Origin: Canna indica
Taxonomy: Eukaryota; Streptophyta; Magnoliopsida; Zingiberales; Cannaceae
Length of the DNA stretch: 64,000 bases
NCBI GenBank assembly: GCA_034359265.1
Contig: CP136890.1
Span: 48,954,501 to 49,018,500, forward strand
Direction of reading: 5' to 3'
A program made the translations under genes and the position numbers. Below, in pieces: positions 12,356-24,990 of this stretch. Numbering within the stretch: position 1 is the first letter of the stretch; every line of letters starts with the position of its first letter. The notes under the pieces are model-generated. The model saw only the letters and a list, made by a program, of their open reading frames with translations, did not search any database and had not been told where the DNA came from.

Positions 12356-13289
12356 CCGACTAATGCAAAGAATTGCAAGATTTTTCGAATAGAATGGTGA
12401 ACGAAGCCTACTGTTTGAACTTCGGGGGATCGGTTCAAAAAGCCCAGCAATCTGAGTCTCGAGCGACTCCAAAATATTCACTGTGATGGGAGAAGTTCTT
12501 AATCGAGTTATTTTTGACAGACTAATGCAAAGAATTGCACGATTTTTCGAATAGAATCTTGAACGAAGCCGACTGATTGAACTTCGGGGTATCGATTCGA
12601 AAAGCCCAGCAATCTGAGTCTCGAGCGACTCCAGAACATTCACTGTGATGGGAGAAGTTCTTAATCGAGTTATTTTTGACAGACTAATGCAAAGAATTGC
12701 AAGATTTTTCGAATAGAATCTTGAACGAATCCGACTGATTGAACTTCAGGGTATCGAATCTAAACGCACAGCAATCTGAGTCCCGAGCGACTCCAGAACA
12801 TTCACTGTGATGGGAGAAGTTGTTAATCGAGTTATTTTTGACCGACTAATGTAAAGAATTACACTCTTTTTCGAACAGAATGCTGAACGAAGCCTACTGA
12901 TCGAACTTTTGGGTATCGACTCGAATCGACCAGAAATCTGAGTCCCGGGCGAATCCAGATCATTCACTGTGATGGGAGAAGTTGTTAATCGAGTTATTTT
13001 TGACAGACTAATGCAAAGAAATGCAAGGTTTTTCGAATCGAATGGTGAACGAAGCCTACTGTTTGAACTTCGGGGGATCGGTTCAAAAAGCCCAGCAATC
13101 TGAGTCTCGAGCGACTCCAAAATATTCACTGTGATGGGAGAAGTTGTTAATCGAGTTATTTTTAACCGACTAATGTAAAGAATTACACGCTTTTTCGAAC
13201 AGAATGCTGAACGAAGCCTACTGATCGAACTTTTGGGTATCGACTCGAATCGACCAGAAATCTGAGTCCCGAGCGACTCCAGAACATTC

Positions 13290-13404
13290 ACTGTGATGGG
13301 AGAAGTTCTTAATCGAGTTATTTTTGACAGACTAATGCAAAGAATTACACGCTTTTTCGAACAGAATGCTGAACGAAGCCTACTGAATAGACTCCAAAAT
13401 ATTC
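13290..13404 (+). repeat. 115-bp truncated monomer, copy 1
   Basis: The monomer jumps from GCCTACTGAAT to AGACTCCAAAATATTC, losing a net 47 bp that normally hold the TTTCGGGTATCG to CCCGGGC portion. The junction is near 13387. The loss is not a multiple of three, so it changes the phase of the reverse frame. Confidence 0.92.
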
Positions 13405-13728
13405 ACTGTGATGGGAAAAGTTCTTAATCGAGTTATTTTTGACAGACTAATGCAAAGAATTGCAAGATTTTTCGAATAGAATCTTGAACGAATCCGACTG
13501 ATTGAACTTCAGGGTATCGAATCTAAACGCACATCAATCTGAGTCCCGAGCGACTCCAGAACATTCACTGTGATGGGAGAAGTTGTTAATCGAGTTATTT
13601 TTGACCGACTAATGTAAAGAATTACACGCTTTTTCGAACAGAATGCTGAACGAAGCCTACTGATCGAACTTTTGGGTATCGACTCGAATCGACCAGAAAT
13701 CTGAGTCCCGAGCGACTCCAGAACATTC

Positions 13729-13881
13729 ACTGTGATGGGAGAAGTTGTTAATCGAGTTATTTTTGACAGACTAATGCAAAGAATTACACGCTTTTTCGAA
13801 CAGAATGCTGAACGAAGCCTACTGAATGAACTTTCGGGTATCGACTCGAAACGACCAGAAATCTGAGTCCCGGGCGACTTC
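13729..13881 (+). repeat. 153-bp deletion monomer, copy 9
   Basis: Junction at 13876, outside the 1449-bp HOR. It is followed by a GAACGAC monomer, as inside the HOR, so the pair (153-bp member plus its right neighbour) seems to have been copied together. Confidence 0.88.
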
Positions 13882-14323
13882 ACTGTGATGGGAGAAGTTG
13901 TTAATCGAGTTATTTTTGAACGACTAATGCAAAGAATTACACGATTTTTCAAACAGAATGCTGAACGAAGCCTACAGATCGAACTTTTGGGTATCGACTC
14001 GAATCGACCAGAAATCTGAGTCCCGGGCGAATCCAGATCATTCACTGTAATGGGAGAAGTTGTTAATCGAGTTATTTTTGACAGACTAATGCAAAGAATT
14101 GCAAGATTTATCGAATAGAATCTTGAACGAATCCGACTTATTGAACTTCGGGGTATCGGCTCGAGACGCCCAGCAATCTGAGTCCCGGGCGAATCCAGAT
14201 CATTCACTGTAATGGGAGAAGTTGTTAATCGAGTAATTTTTGACAGACTAATGCAAAGAAATGCAAGATTTTTCGAATAGAATCTTGAACGAAGCCGACT
14301 GATTGAACTTCGGGGTATCGGCT

Positions 14324-14890
14324 CGAAACGCCCAACAATCTGAGTCCCAAGCGACTCCAGAATATTCACTATGATGGGAGAAGTGGTTAATCGAGTTATT
14401 TTTGACAGACTAATGCAAGGAATTGCAAGATTTTTCGAACAGAATGCTGAACGAAGCCTACTGAATGAACTTTCGGGTTTCGACTCGAAACGACCAGAAA
14501 TCTGAGTCCCGGGCGACTCCAGAACATTCACTGTGATGGGAGAACTTCTTAATCGAGTTATTTTTGACCGACTAATGCAAAGAATTACACGCTTTTTCGA
14601 ACAGAATGATGAACGAAGCCTACTGAATGAACTTTCGGGTATCGACTCGAAACGACCAGAAATCTGAGTCCCGGGCGACTCCAGAACATTCACTGTGATG
14701 GGAGAAGTTGTTAATCGAGTTATTTTTGACCGACTAATGCAAAGAATTGCAAGATTTTTCGAATAGAATCTTGAACGAATCCGACTTATTGAACTTCGGG
14801 GTATCGGCTCGAGACGCCCAGCAATCTGAGTCCCGAGCGACTCTAGAACATTCACTGTGATGAGAGAAGTTCTTAATTGAGTTATTTTTG
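14324..14890 (+). repeat. Module M, copy 1 (about 565 bp)
   Basis: About 3.5 monomers with a fixed series of marks: CCCAACAATC, AGTCCCAAGCG, GAATATTCACTATG, GTGGTTAATCG, the hybrid CAAGGAATTG...GAACAGAATGCTG, GGGAGAACTTCTTAATCG, then GAATCCGACTTATTG and CTCGAGACGCCC. The right edge has GACTCTAGAAC and a mutated GATGAGAGAAG. Confidence 0.82.
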
Positions 14891-15824
14891 ACAGACTAAT
14901 GCAAAAAATTGCAAGATTTTTCGAATAGAATCTTGAACGAATCCGACTGATTGAACTTCAGGGTATCGAATCTAAACGCACAGCAATCTGAGTCCCGAGC
15001 GACTCCAGAACATTCACTGTGATGGGAGAAGTTGTTAATCGAGTTATTTTTGACCGACTAATGTAAAGAATTACACGCTTTTTCGAACAGAATGCTGAAC
15101 GAAGCCTACTGATCGAACTTTTGGGTATCGACTCGAATTGACCAGAAATCTGAGTCCCGGGCGAATCCAGATCATTCACTGTGATGGGAGAAGTTGTTAA
15201 TCGAGTTATTTTTGACAGACTAATGCAAAGAAATGCAAGATTTTTTGAATCGAATGCTGAACGAAGCCTACTGATTGAACTTCGGGGGATCGGTTCAAAA
15301 AGCCCAGCAATCTGAGTCTCGAGCGACTCCAAAATATTCACTGTGATGGGAGAAGTTCTTAATCGAGTTATTTTTGACAGACTAATGCAAAGAATTGCAC
15401 GATTTTTCGAATAGAATCTTAAACGAAGCCGACTGATTGAACTTCGGGGTATCGATTCGAAAAGCCCAGCAATCTGAGTCCCGAGCGACTCCAGACATTC
15501 ACTGTGATGGGAGAAGTTGTTAATCGAGTTATTTTTGACCGACTAATGTAAAGAATTACACGCTTTTTCGAACAGAATGATGAACGAAGCCTACAGATCG
15601 AACTTTTGGGTATCGACTCGAATCGACCAGAAATCTGAGTCCCGGGCGAATCCAGATCATTCACTGTAATGGGAGAAGTTGTTAATCGAGTTATTTTTGA
15701 CAGACTAATGCAAAGAAATGCAAGATTTTTCGAATAGAATCTTGAACGAAGCCGACTGATTGAACTTCGGGGTATCGGCTCGAATCGCTCAGCAATCTGA
15801 GTCCCGAGCGACTCCAGAACATTC

Positions 15825-15977
15825 ACTGTGATGGGAGAAGTTCTTAATCGAGTTATTTTTGACAGACTAATGCAAAGAATTACACGCTTTTTCGAACAGA
15901 ATGCTGAACGATGCCTACTGAATGAACTTTCGGGTATCGACTCGAAATGACCAGAAATCTGAGTCCCGGGCGACTTC
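15825..15977 (+). repeat. 153-bp deletion monomer, copy 10
   Basis: Junction at 15972, with private changes CGATGCCTACTG near 15909 and CGAAATGACC near 15945. The GAACGAC neighbour follows again. Confidence 0.88.
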
Positions 15978-17390
15978 ACTGTGATGGGAGAAGTTGTTAA
16001 TCGAGTTATTTTTGAACGACTAATGCAAAGAATTACACGCTTTTTCAAACAGAATACTGAACGAAGCCTACAGATCGAACTTTTGGGTATCGACTCGAAT
16101 CGACCAGAAATCTGAGTCCCGGGCGAATCCAGATCATTCACTGTAATGGGAGAAGTTGTTAATCGAGTTATTTTTGACAGACTAATGCAAAGAAATGCAA
16201 GACTTTTCGAATAGAATCTTGAACGAAGCCGACTGATTGAACTTCGGGGTATCGGCTCGAATCGCTCAGCAATCTGAGTCCCGAGCGACTCCAGAACATT
16301 CACTGTGATGGGAGAAGTTCTTAATCGAGTTATTTTTGACAGACTAAAGCAAAGAATTGCACGATTTATCGAATAGAATCTTGAGCGAAGCCGACTGATT
16401 GAACTTCGGGGTATCGACTCGAAACGCACAGCAATCTGAGTCCCGAGCGACTCCAAACATTCACTGTGATGGGAGAAGTTGTTAATCGAGTTATTTTTGA
16501 CCGACTAATGTAAAGAATTACACGCTTTTTCGAACAGAATGATGAACGAAGCCTACAGATCGAACTTTTGGGTATCGACTCGAATCGACCAGAAATCTGA
16601 GTCCCGGGCGAATCCAGATCATTCACTGTAATGGGAGAAGTTGTTAATCGAGTTATTTTTGACAGACTAATGCAAAGAAATGCAAGATTTTTCGAATAGA
16701 ATCTTGAACGAAGCCGACTGATTGAACTTCGGGGTATCGGCTCGAATCGCTCAGCAATCTGAGTCCCGAGCGACTCCAGAACATTCACTGTGATGGGAGA
16801 AGTTCTTAATCGAGTTATTTTTGACAGACTAAAGCAAAGAATTGCACGATTTATCGAATAGAATCTTGAGCGAAGCCGACTGATTGAACTTCGGGGTATC
16901 GACTCGAAACGCACAGCAATCTGAGTCCCGAGCGACTCCAGAACATTCACTGTGATGGGAGAAGTTGTTAATCGAGTTATTTTTGACCGACTAATGTAAA
17001 GAATTACACGCTTTTTCGAACAGAATGATGAACGAAGCCTACTGAATGAACTTTCGGGTATCGACTCGAAACGACCAGAAATCTGAGCCCCGGGCGACAC
17101 CAGAACATTCACTGTGATGGGAGAAGTTGTTAATCGAGTTATTTTTGACCGACTAATACAAAGAATTGCAAAATTTTTCGAATAGAATCTTGAACGAATC
17201 CGACTGATTGAACTTCAGGGTATCAAATCGAAACGCACAGCAATCTGAGTCCCGGGCGAATCCAGATCATTCACTGTGATGGGAGAAGTTGTTAATCGAG
17301 TTATTTTTGACAGACTAATGCAAAGAAATTCAAGATTTTTCGAATAGAATCTTGAACGAAGCCGACTGATTGAACTTCGGGGTATCGGCT

Positions 17391-17957
17391 CGAAACACCC
17401 AACAATCTGAGTCCCAAGCGACTCCAGAATATTCACTATGATGGGAGAAGTGGTTAATCGAGTTATTTTTGACAGACTAATGCAAGGAATTGCAAGATTT
17501 TTCGAACAGAATGCTGAACGAAGCCTACTGAATGAACTTTCGGGTATCGACTCGAAACGACCAGAAATCTGAGTCCCGGGCGACTCCAGAACATTCACTG
17601 TGATGGGAGAACTTCTTAATCGAGTTATTTTTGACCGACTAATGCAAAGAATTACACGCTTTTTCGAACAGAATGATGAACGAAGCCTACTGAATGAACT
17701 TTCGGGTATCGACTCGAAACGACCAGAAATCTGAGTCCCGGGCGACTCCAGAACATTCACTGTGATGGGAGAAGTTGTTAATCGAGTTATTTTTGACCGA
17801 CTAATGCAAAGAATTGCAAGATTTTTCGAATAGAATCTTGAACGAATCCGACTTATTGAACTTCGGGGTATCGGCTCGAGACGCCCAGCAATCTGAGTCC
17901 CGAGCGACTCTAGAACATTCACTGTGATGGGAGAAGTTCTTAATTGAGTTATTTTTG
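17391..17957 (+). repeat. Module M, copy 2
   Basis: Offset 3067 from copy 1 and similar for about 840 bp, including GACTCTAGAAC and the otherwise rare TTCTTAATTGAG near 17937. It has CGAAACACCC where copy 1 has CGAAACGCCC, a change shared with the two later copies. Confidence 0.82.
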
Positions 17958-18244
17958 ACAGACTAATGCAAAAAATTGCAAGATTTTTCGAATAGAATCT
18001 TGAACGAATCCGACTGATTGAACTTCAGGGTATCGAATCTAAACGCACAGCAATCTGAGTCCCGAGCGACTCCAGAACATTCACTGTGATGGGAGAAGTT
18101 GTTAATCGAGTTATTTTTGACCGACTAATGTAAAGAATTACACGCTTTTTCGAACAGAATGCTGAACGAAGCCTACTGATCGAACTTTTGGGTATCGACT
18201 CGAATCGACCAGAAATCTGAGTCCCGAGCGACTCCAGAACATTC

Positions 18245-18359
18245 ACTGTGATGGGAGAAGTTCTTAATCGAGTTATTTTTGACAGACTAATGCAAAGAAT
18301 TACACGCTTTTTCGAACAGAATGCTGAACGAAGCCTACTGAATAGACTCCAAAATATTC
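18245..18359 (+). repeat. 115-bp truncated monomer, copy 2
   Basis: Carries the same junction (CTGAATAGACTCCAAAATATTC, near 18342) as the truncated monomer 4955 bp upstream, so the two derive from one deletion event and spread by segmental copying. The copy is followed by an extra monomer before the modules come back into register, which changes the offset to 5117. Confidence 0.92.
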
Positions 18360-18845
18360 ACTGTGATGGGAGAAGTTCTTAATCGAGTTATTTTTGACAA
18401 ACTAATGCAAAGAATTGCACGATTTTTCGAATAGAATCTTGAACGAATCCGACTTATTGAACTTCGGGGTATCGGCTCGAGACGCCCAACAATCTGAGTC
18501 CCGAGCGACTCCAGAACATTCACTGTGATGGGAAAAGTTCTTAATCGAGTTATTTTTGACAGACTAATGCAAAGAATTGCAAGATTTTTCGAATAGAATC
18601 TTGAACGAATCCGACTGATTGAACTTCAGGGTATCGAATCTAAACGCACATCAATCTGAGTCCCGAGCGACTCCAGAACATTCACTGTGATGGGAGAAGT
18701 TGTTAATCGAGTTATTTTTGACCGACTAATGTAAAGAATTACACGCTTTTTCGAACAGAATGCTGAACGAAGCCTACTGATCGAACTTTTGGGTATCGAC
18801 TCGAATCGACCAGAAATCTGAGTCCCGAGCGACTCCAGAACATTC

Positions 18846-18998
18846 ACTGTGATGGGAGAAGTTCTTAATCGAGTTATTTTTGACAGACTAATGCAAAGAA
18901 TTACACGCTTTTTCGAACAGAATGCTGAACGAAGCCTACTGAATGAACTTTCGGGTATCGACTCGAAACGACCAGAAATCTGATTCCCGGGCGACTTC
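18846..18998 (+). repeat. 153-bp deletion monomer, copy 11 (last)
   Basis: Junction at 18993, preceded by the private TCTGATTCCCGG. This is the rightmost copy; I found no further 9-bp-deletion monomer in the remaining 45 kb. Confidence 0.88.
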
Positions 18999-19926
18999 AC
19001 TGTGATGGGAGAAGTTGTTAATCGAGTTATTTTTGAACGACTAATGCAAAGAATTACACGATTTTTCAAACAGAATGCTGAACGAAGCCTACAGATCGAA
19101 CTTTTGGGTATCGACTCGAATCGACCAGAAATCTGAGTCCCGGGCGAATCCAGATCATTCACTGTAATGGGAGAAGTTGTTAATCGAGTTATTTTTGACA
19201 GACTAATGCAAAGAATTGCAAGATTTTTCGAATAGAATCTTGAACGAATCCGACTTATTGAACTTCGGGGTATCGGCTCGAGACGCCCAGCAATCTGAGT
19301 CCCGGGCGAATCCAGATCATTCACTGTAATGGGAGAAGTTGTTAATCGAGTTATTTTTGACAGACTAATGCAAAGAAATGCAAGATTTTTCGAATAGAAT
19401 CTTGAACGAAGCCGACTGATTGAACTTCGGGGTATCGGCTCGAATCGCTCAGCAATCTGAGTCCCGAGCGACTCCAGAACATTCACTGTGATGGGAGAAG
19501 TTCTTAATCGAGTTATTTTTGACAGACTAAAGCAAAGAATTGCACGATTTATCGAATAGAATCTTGAGCGAAGCCGACTGATTGAACTTCGGGGTATCGA
19601 CTCGAAACGCACAGCAATCTGAGTCCCGAGCGACTTCAGAACATTCACTGTGATGGGAGAAGTTGTTAATCGAGTTATTTTTGACCGACTAATGTAAAGA
19701 ATTACACGCTTTTTCGAACAGAATGATGAACGAAGCCTACTGAATGAACTTTCGGGTATCGACTCGAAACGACCAGAAATCTGAGCCCCGGGCGACTCCA
19801 GAACATTCACTGTGATGGGAGACGTTGTTAATCGAGTTATTTTTGACCGACTAATACAAAGAATTGCAAGATTTTTCGAATGGAATCTTGAACGAAGCCG
19901 ACTGATTGAACTTCGGGGTATCGGCT

Positions 19927-20493
19927 CGAAACACCCAACAATCTGAGTCCCAAGCGACTCCAGAATATTCACTATGATGGGAGAAGTGGTTAATCGAGTT
20001 ATTTTTGACAGACTAATGCAAGGAATTGCAAGATTTTTCGAACAGAATGCTGAACGAAGCCTACTGAATGAACTTTCGGGTATCGACTCGAAACGACCAG
20101 AAATCTGAGTCCCGGGCGACTCCAGAACATTCACTGTGATGGGAGAACTTCTTAATCGAGTTATTTTTGACCGACTAATGCAAAGAATTACACGCTTTTT
20201 CGAACAGAATGATGAACGAAGCCTACTGAATGAACTTTCGGGTATCGACTCGAAACGACCAGAAATCTGAGTCCCGGGCGACTCCAGAACATTCACTGTG
20301 ATGGGAGAAGTTGTTAATCGAGTTATTTTTGACCGACTAATGCAAAGAATTGCAAGATTTTTCGAATAGAATCTTGAACGAATCCGACTTATTGAACTTC
20401 GGGGTATCGGCTCGAGACGCCCAGCAATCTGAGTCCCGAGCGACTCCAGAACATTCACTGTGATGGGAGAAGTTCTTAATCGAGTTATTTTTG
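19927..20493 (+). repeat. Module M, copy 3
   Basis: Carries CGAAACACCC. The right edge has GACTCCAGAAC, unlike copies 1 and 2. Three extra monomers (about 19,440-19,925) separate it from the flank that copy 1 also has. Confidence 0.82.
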
Positions 20494-20898
20494 ACAGACT
20501 AATGCAAAGAATTGCAAGATTTTTTGAATAGAATCTTGAACGAATCCGACTGATTGAACTTCAGGGTATCAAATCGAAACGCACAGCAATCTGAGTCCCG
20601 GGCGAATCCAGATCATTCACTGTGATGGGAGAAGTTGTTAATCGAGTTATTTTTGACAGACTAATGCAAAGAAATTCAAGATTTTTCGAATAGAATCTTG
20701 AACGAAGCCGACTGATTGAACTTCGGGGTATCGGCTCGAAACGCCCAACAATCTAAGTCCCGAGCGACTCCAGAATATTCACTATGATGGGAGAAGTTGT
20801 TAGTCGAGTTATTTTTGACCGACTAATGCAAAGAATTACTCGCTTTTTCGAACAGAATGATGAACGAAGCCTACTGAATGAACTTTCGGGTATCGGCT

Positions 20899-21465
20899 CG
20901 AAACACCCAACAATCTGAGTCCCAAGCGACTCCAGAATATTCACTATGATGGGAGAAGTGGTTAATCGAGTTATTTTTGACAGACTAATGCAAGGAATTG
21001 CAAGATTTTTCGAACAGAATGCTGAACGAAGCCTACTGAATGAACTTTCGGGTATCGACTCGAAACGACCAGAAATCTGAGTCCCGGGCGACTCCAGAAC
21101 ATTCACTGTGATGGGAGAACTTCTTAATCGAGTTATTTTTGACCGACTAATGCAAAGAATTACACGCTTTTTCGAACAGAATGATGAACGAAGCCTACTG
21201 AATGAACTTTCGGGTATCGACTCGAAACGACCAGAAATCTGAGTCCCGGGCGACTCCAGAACATTCACTGTGATGGGAGAAGTTGTTAATCGAGTTATTT
21301 TTGACCGACTAATGCAAAGAATTGCAAGATTTTTCGAATAGAATCTTGAACGAATCCGACTTATTGAACTTCGGGGTATCGGCTCGAGACGCCCAGCAAT
21401 CTGAGTCCCGAGCGACTCCAGAACATTCACTGTGATGGGAGAAGTTCTTAATCGAGTTATTTTTG
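20899..21465 (+). repeat. Module M, copy 4
   Basis: Exactly six monomers (972 bp) after copy 3. Its left edge is spliced directly onto an A-type TTTCGGGTATCGG, showing a breakpoint near 20890. Related but more diverged modules appear near 27,536, 31,581 and 36,277. Confidence 0.82.
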
Positions 21466-23209
21466 ACAGACTAATGCAAAGAATTGCAAGATTTTTTGAA
21501 TAGAATCTTGAACGAATCCGACTGATTGAACTTCAGGGTATCGAATCTAAACGCACAGCAATCTGAGTCCCGAGCGACTCCAGAACATTCACTGTGATGG
21601 GAGAAGTTGTTAATCGAGTTATTTTTGACCGACTAATGTAAAGAATTACACGCTTTTTCGAACAGAATGATGAACGAAGCCTACTGAATGAACTTTCGGG
21701 TATCGACTCGAAACGACCAGAAATCTGAGCCCCGGGCGACTCCAGAACATTCACTGTGATGGGAGAAGTTGTTAATCGAGTTATTTTTTACCGACTAATA
21801 CAAAGAATTGCAAGATTTTTCGAATAGAATCTTGAACGAATCCGACTGATTGAACTTCAGGGTATCAAATCGAAACGCACAGCAATCTGAGTCCCGGGCG
21901 AATCCAGATCATTCACTGTGATGGGAGAAGTTGTTAATCGAGTTATTTTTGACAGACTAATGCAAAGAAATTCAAGATTTTTCGAATAGAATCTTGAACG
22001 AAGCCGACTGATTGAACTTCGGGGTATCGGCTCGAAACGCCCAACAATCTAAGTCCCGAGCGACTCCAGAATATTCACTATGATGGGAGAAGTTGTTAGT
22101 CGAGTTATTTTTGACCGACTAATGCAAAGAATTACTCGCTTTTTCGAACAGAATGATGAACGAAGCCTACTGAATGAACTTTCGGGTATCGACTCGAAAC
22201 GACCAGAAATCTGAGTCCCGGGCGACTCCAGAACATTCACTATGATGGGAGAAGTTGTTAGTCGAGTTATTTTTGACCGACTAATGCAAAGAATTACTCG
22301 CTTTTTCGAACAGAATGATGAACGAAGCCTACTGAATGAACTTTCGGGTATCGACTCGAAACGACCAGAAATCTGAGTCCCGGGCGAATCCAGATCATTC
22401 ACTGTGATGGGAGAAGTTGTTAATCGAGTTATTTTTGACCGACTAATGCAAAGAATTACATGCTTTTTCGAACAGAATGATGAACGAAGCCTACTGAATG
22501 AACTTTCGGGTATCGACTCGAAATGACCAGAAATCTGAGTCCCGTGCGACTCCAGAACATTCACTGTGATGGGAGAAGTTGTTAATCGAGTTATTTTTGA
22601 CCGACTAATGCAAAGAATTGCAAGATTTTTCGAATAGAATCTTGAACGAATCCGACTGATTGAACTTCAGGGTATCAAATCGAAACGCACAGCAATCTGA
22701 GTCCCGAGCGACTCCAGAACATTCACTGTGATGGGAGAAGTTGTTAGTCGAGTTATTTTTGACCGACTAATGCAAAGAATTACTCGCTTTTTCGAACAGA
22801 ATGATGAACGAAGCCTACTGAATGAACTTTCGGATATCGACTCGAAACGACCAGAAATCTGAGTCCCGGGCGAATCCAGATCATTCACTGTGATGGGAGA
22901 AGTTGTTAATCGAGTTATTTTTGAACGACTAATGCAAAGAATTACACGCTTTTTCGAACAGAGGCTGAACGAAGCCTACAGATCGAACTTTTGGGTATCG
23001 ACTCGAATCGACCAGAAATCTGAGTCCCGGGCGAATCCAGATCATTCACTGTAATGGGAGATTTTGTTAATCGAGTTATTTTTGACAGACTAATGCAAAG
23101 AAATTCAAGATTTTTCGAATAGAATCTTGAACGAAGCCGACTGATTGAACTTCGGGGTATCGGCTCGAAACGCCCAACAATCTGAGTCCCGAGCGACTCC
23201 AGAACATTC
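21429..23209 (+). repeat. 1781-bp HOR unit 1 (11 monomers)
   Basis: Eleven monomers, one of them 1 bp short: GAACAGAGGCTG near 22961 in place of GAACAGAATGCTG. Other unit marks are GATTTTTTGAATAG near 21491, ATCTGAGCCCCGGG near 21724, TTTTTTACCGACTAATACAA near 21784, ATCTAAGTCCC near 22047, ATTACATGC near 22457, CCCGTGCGAC near 22543 and GGATATCGAC near 22833. A-type content is high. Confidence 0.9.
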
Positions 23210-24990
23210 ACTGTGATGGGAGAAGTTCTTAATCGAGTTATTTTTGACAGACTAATGCAAAGAATTGCAAGATTTTTTGAATAGAATCTTGAACGAATCC
23301 GACTGATTGAACTTCAGGGTATCGAATCTAAACGCACAGCAATCTGAGTCCCGAGCGACTCCAGAACATTCACTGTGATGGGAGAAGTTGTTAATCGAGT
23401 TATTTTTGACCGACTAATGTAAAGAATTACACGCTTTTTCGAACAGAATGATGAACGAAGCCTACTGAATGAACTTTCGGGTATCGACTCGAAACGACCA
23501 GAAATCTGAGCCCCGGGCGACTCCAGAACATTCACTGTGATGGGAGAAGTTGTTAATCGAGTTATTTTTTACCGACTAATACAAAGAATTGCAAGATTTT
23601 TCGAATAGAATCTTGAACGAATCCGACTGATTGAACTTCAGGGTATCAAATCGAAACGCACAGCAATCTGAGTCCCGGGCGAATCCAGATCATTCACTGT
23701 GATGGGAGAAGTTGTTAATCGAGTTATTTTTGACAGACTAATGCAAAGAAATTCAAGATTTTTCGAATAGAATCTTGAACGAAGCCGACTGATTGAACTT
23801 CGGGGTATCGGCTCGAAACGCCCAACAATCTAAGTCCCGAGCGACTCCAGAATATTCACTATGATGGGAGAAGTTGTTAGTCGAGTTATTTTTGACCGAC
23901 TAATGCAAAGAATTACTCGCTTTTTCGAACAGAATGATGAACGAAGCCTACTGAATGAACTTTCGGGTATCGACTCGAAACGACCAGAAATCTGAGTCCC
24001 GGGCGACTCCAGAACATTCACTATGATGGGAGAAGTTGTTAGTCGAGTTATTTTTGACCGACTAATGCAAAGAATTACTCGCTTTTTCGAACAGAATGAT
24101 GAACGAAGCCTACTGAATGAACTTTCGGGTATCGACTCGAAACGACCAGAAATCTGAGTCCCGGGCGAATCCAGATCATTCACTGTGATGGGAGAAGTTG
24201 TTAATCGAGTTATTTTTGACCGACTAATGCAAAGAATTACATGCTTTTTCGAACAGAATGATGAACGAAGCCTACTGAATGAACTTTCGGGTATCGACTC
24301 GAAATGACCAGAAATCTGAGTCCCGTGCGACTCCAGAACATTCACTGTGATGGGAGAAGTTGTTAATCGAGTTATTTTTGACCGACTAATGCAAAGAATT
24401 GCAAGATTTTTCGAATAGAATCTTGAACGAATCCGACTGATTGAACTTCAGGGTATCAAATCGAAACGCACAGCAATCTGAGTCCCGAGCGACTCCAGAA
24501 CATTCACTGTGATGGGAGAAGTTGTTAGTCGAGTTATTTTTGACCGACTAATGCAAAGAATTACTCGCTTTTTCGAACAGAATGATGAACGAAGCCTACT
24601 GAATGAACTTTCGGATATCGACTCGAAACGACCAGAAATCTGAGTCCCGGGCGAATCCAGATCATTCACTGTGATGGGAGAAGTTGTTAATCGAGTTATT
24701 TTTGAACGACTAATGCAAAGAATTACACGCTTTTTCGAACAGAGGCTGAACGAAGCCTACAGATCGAACTTTTGGGTATCGACTCGAATCGACCAGAAAT
24801 CTGAGTCCCGGGCGAATCCAGATCATTCACTGTAATGGGAGATTTTGTTAATCGAGTTATTTTTGACAGACTAATGCAAAGAAATTCAAGATTTTTCGAA
24901 TAGAATCTTGAACGAAGCCGACTGATTGAACTTCGGGGTATCGGCTCGAAACGCCCAACAATCTGAGTCCCGAGCGACTCCAGAACATTC
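23210..24990 (+). repeat. 1781-bp HOR unit 2 (11 monomers)
   Basis: Repeats every mark of the preceding unit at exactly 1781 bp, including the 1-bp deletion (near 24742), ATCTGAGCCCC, TTTTTTACC, CCCGTGCG and the GATATC variant. I did not find a difference by eye, so the two are very close copies. Confidence 0.92.

Larger units (their letters stand above)
12356..21428 (+). repeat. Mosaic block built from reused modules
   Basis: No one HOR fits, but several modules recur. About 13,509-14,322 matches 18,626-19,439 at offset 5117. About 14,324-15,160 matches 17,391-18,230 at offset 3067. A stretch near 15,570-15,970 matches one near 16,530, offset 962 (6 monomers less 10 bp). Two 1-bp deletions break phase: CTCCAGACATTC near 15491 and CTCCAAACATTC near 16451. 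Some monomers carry TTTATCGAATAG (near 14107, 16371, 16850, 19548). Confidence 0.82.

Noticed and set aside
13680..13700. Pol III B-box-like ACTCGAATC / GCTCGAATC in many monomers, suggesting tRNA or SINE origin
   Set aside because: It matches most of the B-box pattern, but I see no A box at the right distance upstream and no tRNA fold. Short chance match.
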